From contig CAYGVT010000038.1 in the NCBI GenBank assembly GCA_964353355.1, positions 1 through 46,822 on the forward strand: a stretch of 46,822 bases of DNA. The letters are read 5' to 3'. This document shows positions 25,377 to 34,471 of this stretch, in pieces. Each line of letters opens with the position of its first letter. Within the stretch, counting starts at the first letter, position 1. The DNA comes from CAYGVT01 sp964353355 (GTDB lineage: Archaea; Thermoplasmatota; DTKX01; GCA-020343715). The notes below the pieces were generated by a model. The model was not told the origin of the DNA. It searched no databases and worked only from the letters and a program-made list of their open reading frames with translations. The translations under genes and the position numbers were made by a program.

Positions 25377-26150
25377 TCACTTCATCGAGAGCACCGGCAG
25401 ATTGAGGTCGGCCGCCATGGCGTAGATGGAGCTCAGGTGCTTCACCTGCTCCCTGATGTTGGAGGGCGACGTGCCGGCGAGGGCGATGGCCTGGTGGGTG
25501 CTCTCGAGGAAGTGGTGGTAGAGCAGCGTGTTCCTCGGGTCCACCTTCTCCGACGTCAGCGCCTCGAGGAGCTGGTCGGTGCTGATGGTGCGCTTGCCCA
25601 GGAAGCCCCCGTAGGTGTAGGTCAGCGCCTCCTTGGACTCGAAGGCCTTGCCGGGCTCCGTGCGCTGCTTGGCGTAGGCGGCGCCGGTGACCTTGGTCTT
25701 GGCGATGATGTTGAGGAACTCGTAGGCGGGGTCGACCCTCGACCTCTCCACGGCGCTCTTGGCGCCCTCGATGAGCGCCTCCTCGAAGGCCTTGGGGATG
25801 GGGGTGGGCAGCTCCACGAAGCACCCGAAGCCGCCGAAGACGCCGCCCGTGAACCGCTCGGAGGCGACGTTGGCCTTGCAGGTCATGCAGGAGCTCAGGT
25901 GGTTCTGCATGTCGCTGAACTCCCACTTGAGCGCCGACAGCGACACGTCCTCGTCCACCTCCTTGCCATGGGGGTCCTTGACCCTGCGTGTGATGAAGAT
26001 CTGCTCGAACGTCCTGGAGGGGTCCTTGCGCTGCCACTCGGCCGCGAGGCGCTCCACCTTCCGCGCCTGGCTCACTCGGTCCAGCAAGTTCTTCACGCCG
26101 AGCGCCTGCTTGGGCGGGCAATCCTTCCCGATGACTACGTGGACACCCAT
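25377..26150 (-). CDS. unrecognised 257-aa protein with H-x3-C-x2-C motif
   Basis: No family is recognised. The protein is soluble, without signal or TM segment. The N-terminus (1-60) is basic and helical (KNLLDRVSQARKVERLAAEWQRKD) and contains Cys11. At 84-91 it has HLSSCMTC, the H-x3-C-x2-C spacing seen in anti-sigma-type zinc fingers, followed by a Gly-rich segment with Cys110 (GGVFGGFGC). The rest is alpha-helical with Tyr/His-rich patches (LLYHHFLESTHQAIAL). A structural zinc site is likely. It lies 82 bases upstream of the beta-helix surface gene on the same strand, with its own TATA near 26223-26231 (GTTTAATACC). Confidence 0.8.
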   Translation of the reverse strand: MGVHVVIGKDCPPKQALGVKNLLDRVSQARKVERLAAEWQRKDPSRTFEQIFITRRVKDPHGKEVDEDVSLSALKWEFSDMQNHLSSCMTCKANVASERFTGGVFGGFGCFVELPTPIPKAFEEALIEGAKSAVERSRVDPAYEFLNIIAKTKVTGAAYAKQRTEPGKAFESKEALTYTYGGFLGKRTISTDQLLEALTSEKVDPRNTLLYHHFLESTHQAIALAGTSPSNIREQVKHLSSIYAMAADLNLPVLSMK

Positions 26151-26449
26151 GGTGCTACCCCTGCATCACCCACGGTCCGGGCCCCCGGGCCCGCTCGGTG
26201 GGGCCATGTAGTTGTATTCCCAGGTATTAAACCCCATCGGACGCGTGCGCGCGGGCGGGGGGTGGGGAGGTGGAGGGCCCCTGACATCGCCCTGGGGGAG
26301 TCGCGCCGTCCCTGCGTGCCCTTCCTCTGGCGCCCTGGCTGCCGTGAGGGGGCTCGCCGCCCGCCACATCGGACCTGCCGGTGGAGGCCCTGGTCGAGGC
26401 CGGCGGGCGCATCCCCCGGCCGTCTCTCCAGCCCTCGCCACGTCCCTGC
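26151..26449. other. GC-rich intergenic region
   Basis: No gene is supported. The stretch carries the minus-strand TATA (GTTTAATACC, about 26223-26231) for the 257-aa gene and is otherwise GC-rich. It lies after the stop of the giant surface gene; a U-rich terminator is not apparent. Confidence 0.5.
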
Positions 26450-29400
26450 CTAGGCGACCTCGACCTCTTCCATGCGGCGGCGCTCCGACCACCGCAGGTA
26501 GACCCACACGACCGCCAGCGAGAGCACCAGGACGACGATGCTGAGGAGGAGCGCCCACCACTGGGCGCTCTCGTACCTCTCGAACCCCTTCCTCTGCGCC
26601 TCCTCCTTGAGCCGGTAGACCTCGAGGTCCAGCGCCTTCGAGTTCCCGGCCGCGTCAGCGGAGGCGACCCTTATCGTGGTGCGCGAGAGCTCCAAGCCCG
26701 CGTCCAGCGCGGCGAGCGAGACGGAGGCGTTGAAGTGCCCGTCCGTGCCCACCGATATCTCCGCGCCGTTTATCGTCACCATGGAGCCCGGCTCCGCGAA
26801 GCCGTCGACGTAGACCATCCCGTTGTAGGTCGCTGGCTTGTTCCAGACCGGGTGCATGAAGGTCGGGGTGGCCTCGACTATGAGGAAAGGCGCCGTGCTG
26901 TCGCGGACGACCATGACGAACGCCGTCCGGGAGTTGCCCACCTCGTCCGAGACCACGAAGGACATCGGGTTCGTGCCCTCGCTCACGGGCACACGCTCGC
27001 GGAACGCGCCGTCGGCCGAGAACGGCAGGAAACCGCCGTTAAGGGAGAGCGTCACGTCGCGGAAGGTCTCGCGGTCCCAGACCAGGAGGCCCTCCACGAT
27101 CACACTGTCGAGGTTCGTGAGGGTCCCGTCCGCGGGCGAGCCCAGCACTATCTGGGGCGCCGTGGTGTCCACGATGACGGTCACGGCCGTCGGGGCGGCG
27201 TTGCCCGCCGTGTCGACGGCCACGACCGAGACGGTGTACGGTCCCTCGATGCCCATGATGGTGCCCGCGAACCTGCCGTCGACGACCGCGAACTCCTGGT
27301 CGTTGACGAAGACCATCGTGCCGGGCTCGACCCACCCGTCGATGCGGATGCCGGAGCCGCCGTAGACGCGGCCCTGGACGGGCTCGACGAGCCTGACCCA
27401 CGGGGGCGCCGTGTCGACCGTGACGGGGATGCGCGCCGTCGCCGTGTTGCCTATGGCGTCCTGGGCCTCGACCACCAGGATGTTCCTGCCCTCGAGGAGC
27501 GAGGTCGTGCCGGTGAAGCTGCCCTGGATGTTCGCCACGGGGGCCCCGTCTATGCGCACGAGCGCGCCCTCCTCGGTCTGGCCGACGACGGTAGCCCGCG
27601 TCTTGCCGAGGACGGTGCCCGCCCTGGGCTCGATGATGATGAGCGGGGGCGGGATGGTGTCCAGCGTCACCCTGATGATGTGCTCCGCGGTGTTGCCCAG
27701 GTGGTCGGACGCCACGACGCGGACCTCGTTCGGGCCCTCGCGCAGGGCGAAGTCCGTGGTGAACATCGTGAACTCCATGGCGATGGGCACGTTGCCGACG
27801 GTGACCGTGGCCCCCAGCTCGGTCACGCCAGTGACCCTGAGCGTGGGTGTCCTGGTCGAGAACACGTCGAGCAGGGGCTCGATGATCTGGATGAGCGGTG
27901 CCGTCGCGTCCACGAGCAGGGCGCGGCCCTCGCCCCTCACGTTGCCCGCGAAATCGGTCGCCCGCACGCGCAGCGCGAGGTTGCCCTCGGGCACGCTCGC
28001 GAACGTGTAGGCGAACTCCTGCGTGCCCGCCGCCGCGAACCACTCGTCCCCGTCGATGCTGACCTCGACCGACGCCAGCCCGGAGTGCAGGTCCCATGCG
28101 AAGCCCTTGACCGTGAGCTCCCTGGATGTCTGCTCCTGCCCGTCGGTGGGCGTGGTCACGGTGAGCCGCGGCAGCACGTCGTCGACGAGCATGAGCTCTA
28201 TGATGATGTTCGAATCGATGTCCACGAACCTCTGGGTCGTGAGCCCCAGGTAGGTGGCCTGCACCAGGTAGGGGGTCATGGAGTAGACCGAGTCCGGCAG
28301 CACGGTGTACGAGTTGACGTACCCGAACCACACTGGCTCCGTCGCGCCCATCGCGCTCACGCCGAGGGTGGCGAAGGTGTTGTCCTGCACGGACACGACC
28401 GCGCCCGCGACCCTCTGGCCGCCGCCCCACTTGACGTCCACGCCGACGTCGTACCAGATGCGCGCGGCGCCCTTGGTCATCACCTTGACGTTGTCGGTGG
28501 TGATGGGGCCGATGTCGCATCCGTAGAAGTCGAAGATGGAGTAGGCGATGGAGACCGATCCGGCCGTGCAGTTCCTGATCCCGGACGCTGTGACGGCACC
28601 GTTCAGCTCCCTTGCGAGCAGGCCGTTGACCGCCCCGTCGACGACGAGGCCGTCGGCCACCAGCATCGCGCGGTTCTTCGCCCCGATGACCTGCACGTTG
28701 TCGACCGTGAGGTTGACGCCGTTCCAGGCCGCCTTCTCCACGACGATGTTCCTGAGGGTCAGGCTGCCTGACATCTGGTGGAGGTCGAGCGAGCTGTAGA
28801 GGAGCCCGATGCGGAAGTCGAGGCCCGAGCCGGGCACCCTGGCGAACTTCTGGTCGTGGAACGTGAGGTCGAGCCTCATGTCGCGGCCGCCGTAGACGTC
28901 GAGCTCGATGCCGTCCTCCAGGAAGGGCCTGAAGAACTTGTTGCCGCCGATGTCGCACCAGGCCGAGAAGTCGAGGCTCTCGGGCATGGCCCCGAGGCTG
29001 TAGTCGATGTCCTCCTCGACGTCCACGACGTTGTTCGTGAAGCCGATCCCCATCTTGGCCTCCCAGTCCGGGTTGCCCCAGTCGCTGGCCCCCATGAGGT
29101 CGAACCTCAGAGGACCGTTGAAGTGCGAGCCGTCGATGCGGACCATGGCGCCCAGCACGCCCGAGACGCCCCACTCCCTGAGCCCGTCCGAGGTCGTCGC
29201 GCCGTCGATGAGGATGGCCTCCGCGTCCGAGTCGTCGACGCGGCAGCGGTCGAGGTCGAGCTCCAGGAAGTAGCCGGGGTTCCTGACGCCCAGGTAGACA
29301 TGGATGCCCATCGGGTTGTCGTTGATGGTGGTGTTCCTGAACCTCCAGGCGTCGAGGATGCTCGCGTCGGTCCCCAGGAGGTCGGTGTAGGGCTCGATGT

Positions 29401-32194
29401 AGACGCCCAGCCCGCGGTTCTCGTCGATGCCCGAGTCCACCGCGTACCGGTCGGCCTGGAGGTTGGCCCCGAACCATCCGTCCGAGGAGATGGCGTGCCA
29501 GCCGCCGCCCGAGTTCGAGGAGAGGGCGGACGCGTTGACGGTGATGCCGAGCACGAGCGTCGTCCGCGTCGGGCCGATCCAGGGCCAGGGCGGGGCAGAA
29601 CCGCTCCGCGACAGGTCGGAGGCGGAGAGGTCCTCCCTGATGCCCAGGCCCTCGTTCATGATCATCGAGCTGCCGCGCACCGTGATGTCCAGCTCCGACA
29701 CCGGGCAGATGGTGTTGCCGTCGGCGTCGACCCATGGCACCAGGCTGGAGAGGATGTAGATGCCGTCGGCCTCGTTCAGCGACGATGTCGTGTTGGTGAG
29801 GAGGACGTCGGCCTTGCCGAAGAAGCCCTCGACGTACGTCGCGACGCCCGACGCGCCGTTCCTGGAGAAGGTGCTGCCGTTGACCGCGAGGTCGAGGTTG
29901 GTGGCGCCCTGCGCCAGCCGGACGGAGAGGCCGTCGGCCTTGCAGAAGGTGGCCGACACGTTCTGGAGGGTGAGCTTCGCCACGACCAGGGGGGCCCACT
30001 CGCCGGCCGCCGCCCAGTAGTATATGCCGCTTGAGCCCATCTCCTTGACCTCCTGGTCGTAGATGCTCGCGTCAAGACCGGCCGACCCGCCCCAGTTGGA
30101 GATGATGATGCCGTCGCCCGCGTCCCGCTCGAGCGTGTTCCCGTGCACCTGGACGTCGACGTCCTGTGCGCAGCCGTCGAGCATGACCATGAAGCCCGAG
30201 CCCGCCGACGAGTCGCGGATGTCCCAGCCCGTCAGGTCAATCGAGACCGGGCCGGTGGCGCCGCCCGTGGCACCGACGATGAACTTGGGCGAGCCCTTGA
30301 GCTTCTGGGACGCGCCTTCGAGGAGGATGGTGGCCGGGTCCAGCGCCATGGTGCCGTCGAACAGGGAGAACGCGGGGCCCTTGCAGTTCGCGAAGGACAC
30401 GTCGCGCATGACCGTGTCGCCGAGGACCTCGAGGCCGCCGTAGATGCCGTGCGAGTTGTGGACGCCCGCGTAGTGGGTCGCCCACATGTTCTCGAAGACC
30501 GCGTCCGTGAACGTGCCGGTGCCGCCCGAGGTCCACAGGCGGGCGCCCGTCTTGCCCGCGCCCTGGATGCGGGAGCTGCCCTGGACGGTCGTGTCACCGC
30601 CGTCCACGTAGATGGCGAGCGGGACCGTGTCGCCGCCGCCACCGCCGCCGCCACCGCCCGGCGCGAGCCACTCGATGCCATCCACGCGCAGATAGCCATC
30701 GTTGTAGGTGTACATGGAGTCGAACGAGATGCTGGTGACCTGGGTCCAGTCGATGCCATAGTCATTGTAGTAGCTCTTCGGGCCCCAGGGGAGGCTCAGG
30801 AGGTACCATTTGCCGTAGTAGTAGGAGGCGTAGTAGTTCATGTAGTTCGCGTTGTTGTAAGAGGCGTAGCCGCCGTTCGCGGAGTAGACGTTGAAGCTGC
30901 CCCACCAGGAGAGGTAGTAGTAGCCCGTGAACCAGTTGAACATCCTCATGGCGTCGTACATCGACATGTCCACCGGGTCGTACCACTTGTAGGTGATCGA
31001 GTTGTAGTCGTAGGCGTAGAAGTAGAACTGGACCGAGTAGTCGCCGGTCCACCTCTCGTAGGACTGCTCCGCGCCCCAGGCGCCGCCGCTCCACTCGCCC
31101 GCCATGTCGCCGCCGGGGTACGGGTCCTCGGTGATGGAGTCGCCGAACTGCTCGACCTTGGTGAAGCCCACGTTGTCGATCCACATCGGGCCGTACCAGG
31201 GGTCGCCGTACTGCCGTATCTGCATGCAGCGGATGTTCGCCCACGAGCCGATGTCGTTCCATGCGTAGCCGACACGGTCCATGTCCAGGGAGATGGAGAC
31301 GCCGTACCAGCCCTGCGTCGCGTAGTAGCAGATGTAGTCGTAGGTGTAGGCGTTGGGCCAGCCGTAGCTGTCGTCGGTGTAGAAGTAGACGGAGATGTCG
31401 CTCGAGTAGGGGTAGCTGTTCTTCCACCAGAACGTGAGCATGTTGAAGTTGGACAGGTCGACCGGCGGGTCGAAGAAGTACTCGAAGCCCTGCATGTAGC
31501 CCCACGATGCGTCCGCGCACTTGATGGAGAGGTCGCCCGAGAACTTAGTGTCGTAGTCCTCGTAGATGACGCCGTACCCGTCGCCGTAGTAGTTGCTGTA
31601 GGCTGGTGCCCACCAGCCGGCGAGGTCGCCGCCGGGCCTCGCGCTGTCGGCGAGCATCTCGGGCGCGCCGCCCCCGCCGCCCTTGGCCGGGCTGCCGCCG
31701 GCGCCGTCCGCGAAGACCACCGTGGACCTCTCGATGTTCAGGTCGGCCCCGTCGATGTAGAGGCTGTGGTCGATGTACCTGTACTCGCCGATCCAGTCCT
31801 GGTCGTAGTCGATGACCTCGACCACGTCGATGCTGAAGTAGCCCTTGCCCATGGTCCCGTACCAGTCGTACGCGGAGACGGTCACCCATGTCTGGCCCCA
31901 GGAGTTGAAGTAGTAGTCCTCGACGCCGCCGCCCGACCAGAGGGAGATGGGCGAGCCGCCGTCGTTGAACTCGAACGTGAAGTAGGAGATGCCGTCGTCG
32001 TCGTGGCTCGCGCTCGCGTCGAAGGTGTAGCTGTCGCCGTAGAACACGATGACGTCCGCGCCCGGGATGTCCTCGGGGACGACGACGACGGGCGTGTCCT
32101 CGTCCTGCGCCAGGGCGATACCGGCCGCGAGCGCGACCGCGAGAAGGGTCAAGACCACCGCTGAGAGGTTCCTAAAAGTGCGACTAGATAACAT
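26450..32194 (-). CDS. giant surface protein: PKD, Tyr-rich modules, beta-helix, Ig repeats
   Basis: A 1914-aa exported protein. The signal peptide (1-30, ending GIALAQ) is followed by a PKD-like domain (about 45-130). Two homologous Tyr/Trp-rich beta-sandwich modules follow (190-345 and 360-510), each opening PGGD-hAG-xW and resembling carbohydrate-binding folds. After a nine-Gly linker (513-521) comes a long right-handed beta-helix (about 525-1330), then roughly five Ig-like units (about 1400-1850). One TM segment (ALLLSIVVLVLSLAVVWVYL) with a short basic/acidic tail ends the protein. The start at 32194 is set by GGAGG six bases upstream; the longer frame has a non-signal N-terminus. No PGF-CTERM sorting motif is visible. 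Confidence 0.9.
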   Translation of the reverse strand: MLSSRTFRNLSAVVLTLLAVALAAGIALAQDEDTPVVVVPEDIPGADVIVFYGDSYTFDASASHDDDGISYFTFEFNDGGSPISLWSGGGVEDYYFNSWGQTWVTVSAYDWYGTMGKGYFSIDVVEVIDYDQDWIGEYRYIDHSLYIDGADLNIERSTVVFADGAGGSPAKGGGGGAPEMLADSARPGGDLAGWWAPAYSNYYGDGYGVIYEDYDTKFSGDLSIKCADASWGYMQGFEYFFDPPVDLSNFNMLTFWWKNSYPYSSDISVYFYTDDSYGWPNAYTYDYICYYATQGWYGVSISLDMDRVGYAWNDIGSWANIRCMQIRQYGDPWYGPMWIDNVGFTKVEQFGDSITEDPYPGGDMAGEWSGGAWGAEQSYERWTGDYSVQFYFYAYDYNSITYKWYDPVDMSMYDAMRMFNWFTGYYYLSWWGSFNVYSANGGYASYNNANYMNYYASYYYGKWYLLSLPWGPKSYYNDYGIDWTQVTSISFDSMYTYNDGYLRVDGIEWLAPGGGGGGGGGDTVPLAIYVDGGDTTVQGSSRIQGAGKTGARLWTSGGTGTFTDAVFENMWATHYAGVHNSHGIYGGLEVLGDTVMRDVSFANCKGPAFSLFDGTMALDPATILLEGASQKLKGSPKFIVGATGGATGPVSIDLTGWDIRDSSAGSGFMVMLDGCAQDVDVQVHGNTLERDAGDGIIISNWGGSAGLDASIYDQEVKEMGSSGIYYWAAAGEWAPLVVAKLTLQNVSATFCKADGLSVRLAQGATNLDLAVNGSTFSRNGASGVATYVEGFFGKADVLLTNTTSSLNEADGIYILSSLVPWVDADGNTICPVSELDITVRGSSMIMNEGLGIREDLSASDLSRSGSAPPWPWIGPTRTTLVLGITVNASALSSNSGGGWHAISSDGWFGANLQADRYAVDSGIDENRGLGVYIEPYTDLLGTDASILDAWRFRNTTINDNPMGIHVYLGVRNPGYFLELDLDRCRVDDSDAEAILIDGATTSDGLREWGVSGVLGAMVRIDGSHFNGPLRFDLMGASDWGNPDWEAKMGIGFTNNVVDVEEDIDYSLGAMPESLDFSAWCDIGGNKFFRPFLEDGIELDVYGGRDMRLDLTFHDQKFARVPGSGLDFRIGLLYSSLDLHQMSGSLTLRNIVVEKAAWNGVNLTVDNVQVIGAKNRAMLVADGLVVDGAVNGLLARELNGAVTASGIRNCTAGSVSIAYSIFDFYGCDIGPITTDNVKVMTKGAARIWYDVGVDVKWGGGQRVAGAVVSVQDNTFATLGVSAMGATEPVWFGYVNSYTVLPDSVYSMTPYLVQATYLGLTTQRFVDIDSNIIIELMLVDDVLPRLTVTTPTDGQEQTSRELTVKGFAWDLHSGLASVEVSIDGDEWFAAAGTQEFAYTFASVPEGNLALRVRATDFAGNVRGEGRALLVDATAPLIQIIEPLLDVFSTRTPTLRVTGVTELGATVTVGNVPIAMEFTMFTTDFALREGPNEVRVVASDHLGNTAEHIIRVTLDTIPPPLIIIEPRAGTVLGKTRATVVGQTEEGALVRIDGAPVANIQGSFTGTTSLLEGRNILVVEAQDAIGNTATARIPVTVDTAPPWVRLVEPVQGRVYGGSGIRIDGWVEPGTMVFVNDQEFAVVDGRFAGTIMGIEGPYTVSVVAVDTAGNAAPTAVTVIVDTTAPQIVLGSPADGTLTNLDSVIVEGLLVWDRETFRDVTLSLNGGFLPFSADGAFRERVPVSEGTNPMSFVVSDEVGNSRTAFVMVVRDSTAPFLIVEATPTFMHPVWNKPATYNGMVYVDGFAEPGSMVTINGAEISVGTDGHFNASVSLAALDAGLELSRTTIRVASADAAGNSKALDLEVYRLKEEAQRKGFERYESAQWWALLLSIVVLVLSLAVVWVYLRWSERRRMEEVEVA

Positions 32195-32493
32195 TGGATT
32201 CCTCCGGCCAGTATTCCGTTCGGGGGGTCCTGGCCTTAAGAACGTTTGCTTTGTGTGCACCGAATCATCAACCGGCATGGGATGCCGGTGCCGTTGCCAG
32301 GGTCCCAGGGCCCTCCCGTGCATCGCATCCGTGGGACCTGGCTTGCGTCATGAGGCACGTCCGAGCCCGTTCATGCTTCTCCACTGGTGAGGCCCGGCAC
32401 GCACCTCCCCAGCATGGCTTGGGGCCCCGGTTGGGCATTCCGGTTCGAGCAGGGCCTCCTGCATGCGAGCCGCGTCGGGTGGGTCATGCCCAC
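32195..32493. other. intergenic region upstream of the giant surface gene
   Basis: No gene is supported. A minus-strand TATA-like TTCTTAAGG near 32233-32242 could drive the giant surface gene. An eight-base-stem hairpin (ACCGGCAT/ATGCCGGT, 32271-32289) lies further upstream, between that promoter and the phosphoesterase gene. Confidence 0.45.
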
Positions 32494-34113
32494 CTACCAG
32501 GGCACAACCTCGAGCCGCGCGACCTCCCTCACCCACATCGAACCCGCCGACCTCTCGCCCGGGAAGAGCGCGGGGTCGGTCGCCGCCTCCGCGTCCGCGT
32601 TGCTGAACAGCCCGTCCGCGGGTGTGAACAGGAGCCTCGGTCCCGCGTCCCAGGCCGGGGGCGCGTTCCCCTCGAAGGAGACCGCCAGGGCGAGCTCCCC
32701 CTGCGCCTGACGCGCCGTGCCGTCGGGGAAGACGTTGCCGTAGGCGAGGGTCAGGGTGTACGCGTCGCGTGCGGTGACGGCGAGGGTGTCGTTGGCGTCC
32801 ATCGCGCCGACGAGCGCGATGAGCGCCCGCACGGGGACGGCCCGGTAGAGGCCGGTGCCCTCGATGTTCCCGAGCCGGTCCTCGAAGGACCATCGGCCCT
32901 CCAGCGTGGCCATGGCACGGAGCTGGGGGAGCGTTAGCAGGACGGTGCGCCCGTCCCGCCCCTCCACCTCGACCTGGACGGCCCCATCCCCACCAGGGGG
33001 AAGGTCCGAGAGGGGGATGGGCGCCCATGAGATGCCTGATGGGGACACGTCGACTTTCAGAAGGTGGTGGAAGCTCCCCGGGTCGTCGAGCAGCTCCATC
33101 ACCCCGCCTCCGCCGCCCGTGATGACGATGGGCACGCCGCCCGCGGTCGCCGTCGAGCAGTACATGTGCACATGCCCGGCGAGCAGCAGGTCGGCCCCCA
33201 CGCCATCCACGGCGTCCATCAGCTCTGAGCTGTCAGACGCGGAAAGGAACGTGTTGTTCAGGCCCGGCCGCGGGTCGATTGGGGACGTGTGCGTCGCGAC
33301 GATGAGCCGCTCGCCGCCTGCCCGGCCCCCGGTCATCGACCTGAGGCGCGCGGCCGAGGCTGCGTCGAAGACCTGGCAGGACGTGTCGAGGAGGACGAAC
33401 CTGACGCCCCCATGGTCGAAGGCGCCCTCCGTCGCCCCGAAGATGCGCGTGAACCCCGCTGTGCTGCCGCCCTTGACGTCGTGGTTCCCTGGCGTCGCGT
33501 ACACGGGCACGTCGACGGCATCGAGGGCGTCCGCGAGGCGGTCGAACTGGCGCGTTTCGCCCGAGGCGGTCGTGTCGCCCAGGAGGAGGATGAACCGCGC
33601 CCCCGTGGCCTTCGCGAGCGCGCCGGCAGCCCCGACGTTCCAGTCGTGCCCCTGCGGGTCGCCGATGGCGATGAAGGACCAGTTGCCATCCGCGGGCGCG
33701 GGCAGGGAGGAGTTGACCCACCGTGGCCATCCCGCGCCCGTTCCGATGACGGCGGTGGCGCTCCTGCTGTGGCGCTCGAGCATCTCGCCCTTGACGAGGC
33801 CGGTGACCTTCGATGCCGCGCCGACGTTCAGGAGCTCGAGCCGCAGCTCTCCGGGTCGGTCCCTCCCCTCCGCGGTCGTCAGCAGCACGCGGCAGCTGGG
33901 GGAGGTGGCGATGACCCTGACGAGGTCATGAGTTACCTCGGTTGCGACACCGCCCACAACCTCGACGTCGGGGGCTGAATCCGAGCCTGGCGAATATCCC
34001 GCGAACAGGGTGAGGGCGATGAGGGTCGCTGCAACGAGCCCCGCGAGGGCCCATCTCCACGGTGCCCTGCGGCGCTGCACGGGGCCTATCAGACCTGCCA
34101 TGGCGTCGTCCAT
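32494..34113 (-). CDS. membrane-anchored metallophosphoesterase with C-terminal extra domain
   Basis: A 539-aa protein. A basic N-terminus and one TM helix (about 22-40, LAGLVAATLIALTLFAG) export the rest. A beta-rich region (45-135) precedes a calcineurin-like phosphoesterase domain with all five metal motifs: GDPQGH (151-156), GD (179-180), GNHD (209-212), ATHTSP (His275) and GHVH (313-316). The last 150 residues (QVEVEGRDGRTVLLTLPQLRAM, then GTGLYRAVPVRALIALVG) resemble the molybdopterin-oxidoreductase-like fold, here without obvious cofactor residues. The start at 34113 fits a minus-strand TATA-like GATATCAAT; 34179 is the longest alternative. Substrate unknown; probably extracellular. 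Confidence 0.87.
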   Translation of the reverse strand: MDDAMAGLIGPVQRRRAPWRWALAGLVAATLIALTLFAGYSPGSDSAPDVEVVGGVATEVTHDLVRVIATSPSCRVLLTTAEGRDRPGELRLELLNVGAASKVTGLVKGEMLERHSRSATAVIGTGAGWPRWVNSSLPAPADGNWSFIAIGDPQGHDWNVGAAGALAKATGARFILLLGDTTASGETRQFDRLADALDAVDVPVYATPGNHDVKGGSTAGFTRIFGATEGAFDHGGVRFVLLDTSCQVFDAASAARLRSMTGGRAGGERLIVATHTSPIDPRPGLNNTFLSASDSSELMDAVDGVGADLLLAGHVHMYCSTATAGGVPIVITGGGGGVMELLDDPGSFHHLLKVDVSPSGISWAPIPLSDLPPGGDGAVQVEVEGRDGRTVLLTLPQLRAMATLEGRWSFEDRLGNIEGTGLYRAVPVRALIALVGAMDANDTLAVTARDAYTLTLAYGNVFPDGTARQAQGELALAVSFEGNAPPAWDAGPRLLFTPADGLFSNADAEAATDPALFPGERSAGSMWVREVARLEVVPW

Positions 34114-34252
34114 TCCGGGGACCGCACCGGTAGTGCCACACGGGATTGATATCGATTGCGGCGGATGGTTGCCTGCCATGATGCCGCCTTGCCACGGGTG
34201 CTCGGCTCGATTCCTATCTTCGTGAGAAACCCTGGGGAGCCAGGGGGGAAGG

Positions 34253-34326
34253 CGGGCTTGAGGGGATTCGAACCCCCGGCCAACCGGTTAAGAGCCGGTT
34301 GCTCTACCTAGCTGAGCTACAAGCCC
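34253..34326 (-). tRNA. tRNA-Lys (anticodon CUU)
   Basis: A complete 74-base cloverleaf: acceptor GGGCTTG/CAAGCCC with discriminator G, D arm GCTC...GAGC, anticodon stem ACCGG/CCGGT with loop CTCTTAA (anticodon CTT), and T arm with TTCGAAT. CCA is not encoded. No intron is present. A TATA element lies 30-40 bases upstream. Confidence 0.95.
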
Positions 34327-34357
34327 GCGTGGCAAACCGCGGTATTACACGCACCCC

Positions 34358-34369
34358 TCATAAGGTTTA
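34358..34369 (-). promoter_or_regulatory. TATA box for tRNA-Lys
   Basis: The minus strand reads AAACCTTATGAG, predicting initiation about 10 bases upstream of the mature tRNA 5' end. Confidence 0.55.
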
Positions 34370-34433
34370 CTGATGCGCCGTGAGGGGCTTGGGGCTGGCC
34401 ACGGCCCCGACCGCCAGGCTTCTCCGCGGCAAC

Positions 34434-34441
34434 CTTTATAT
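34434..34441 (+). promoter_or_regulatory. TATA box for the archaeosortase-like gene
   Basis: CTTTATAT preceded by a BRE-like GGCAAC. Initiation is predicted near 34463, which favours the ATG at 34472 over that at 34454. Confidence 0.6.
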
Positions 34442-34471
34442 CGCGTGGCCAACATGCCCACGGCGCTTCCC

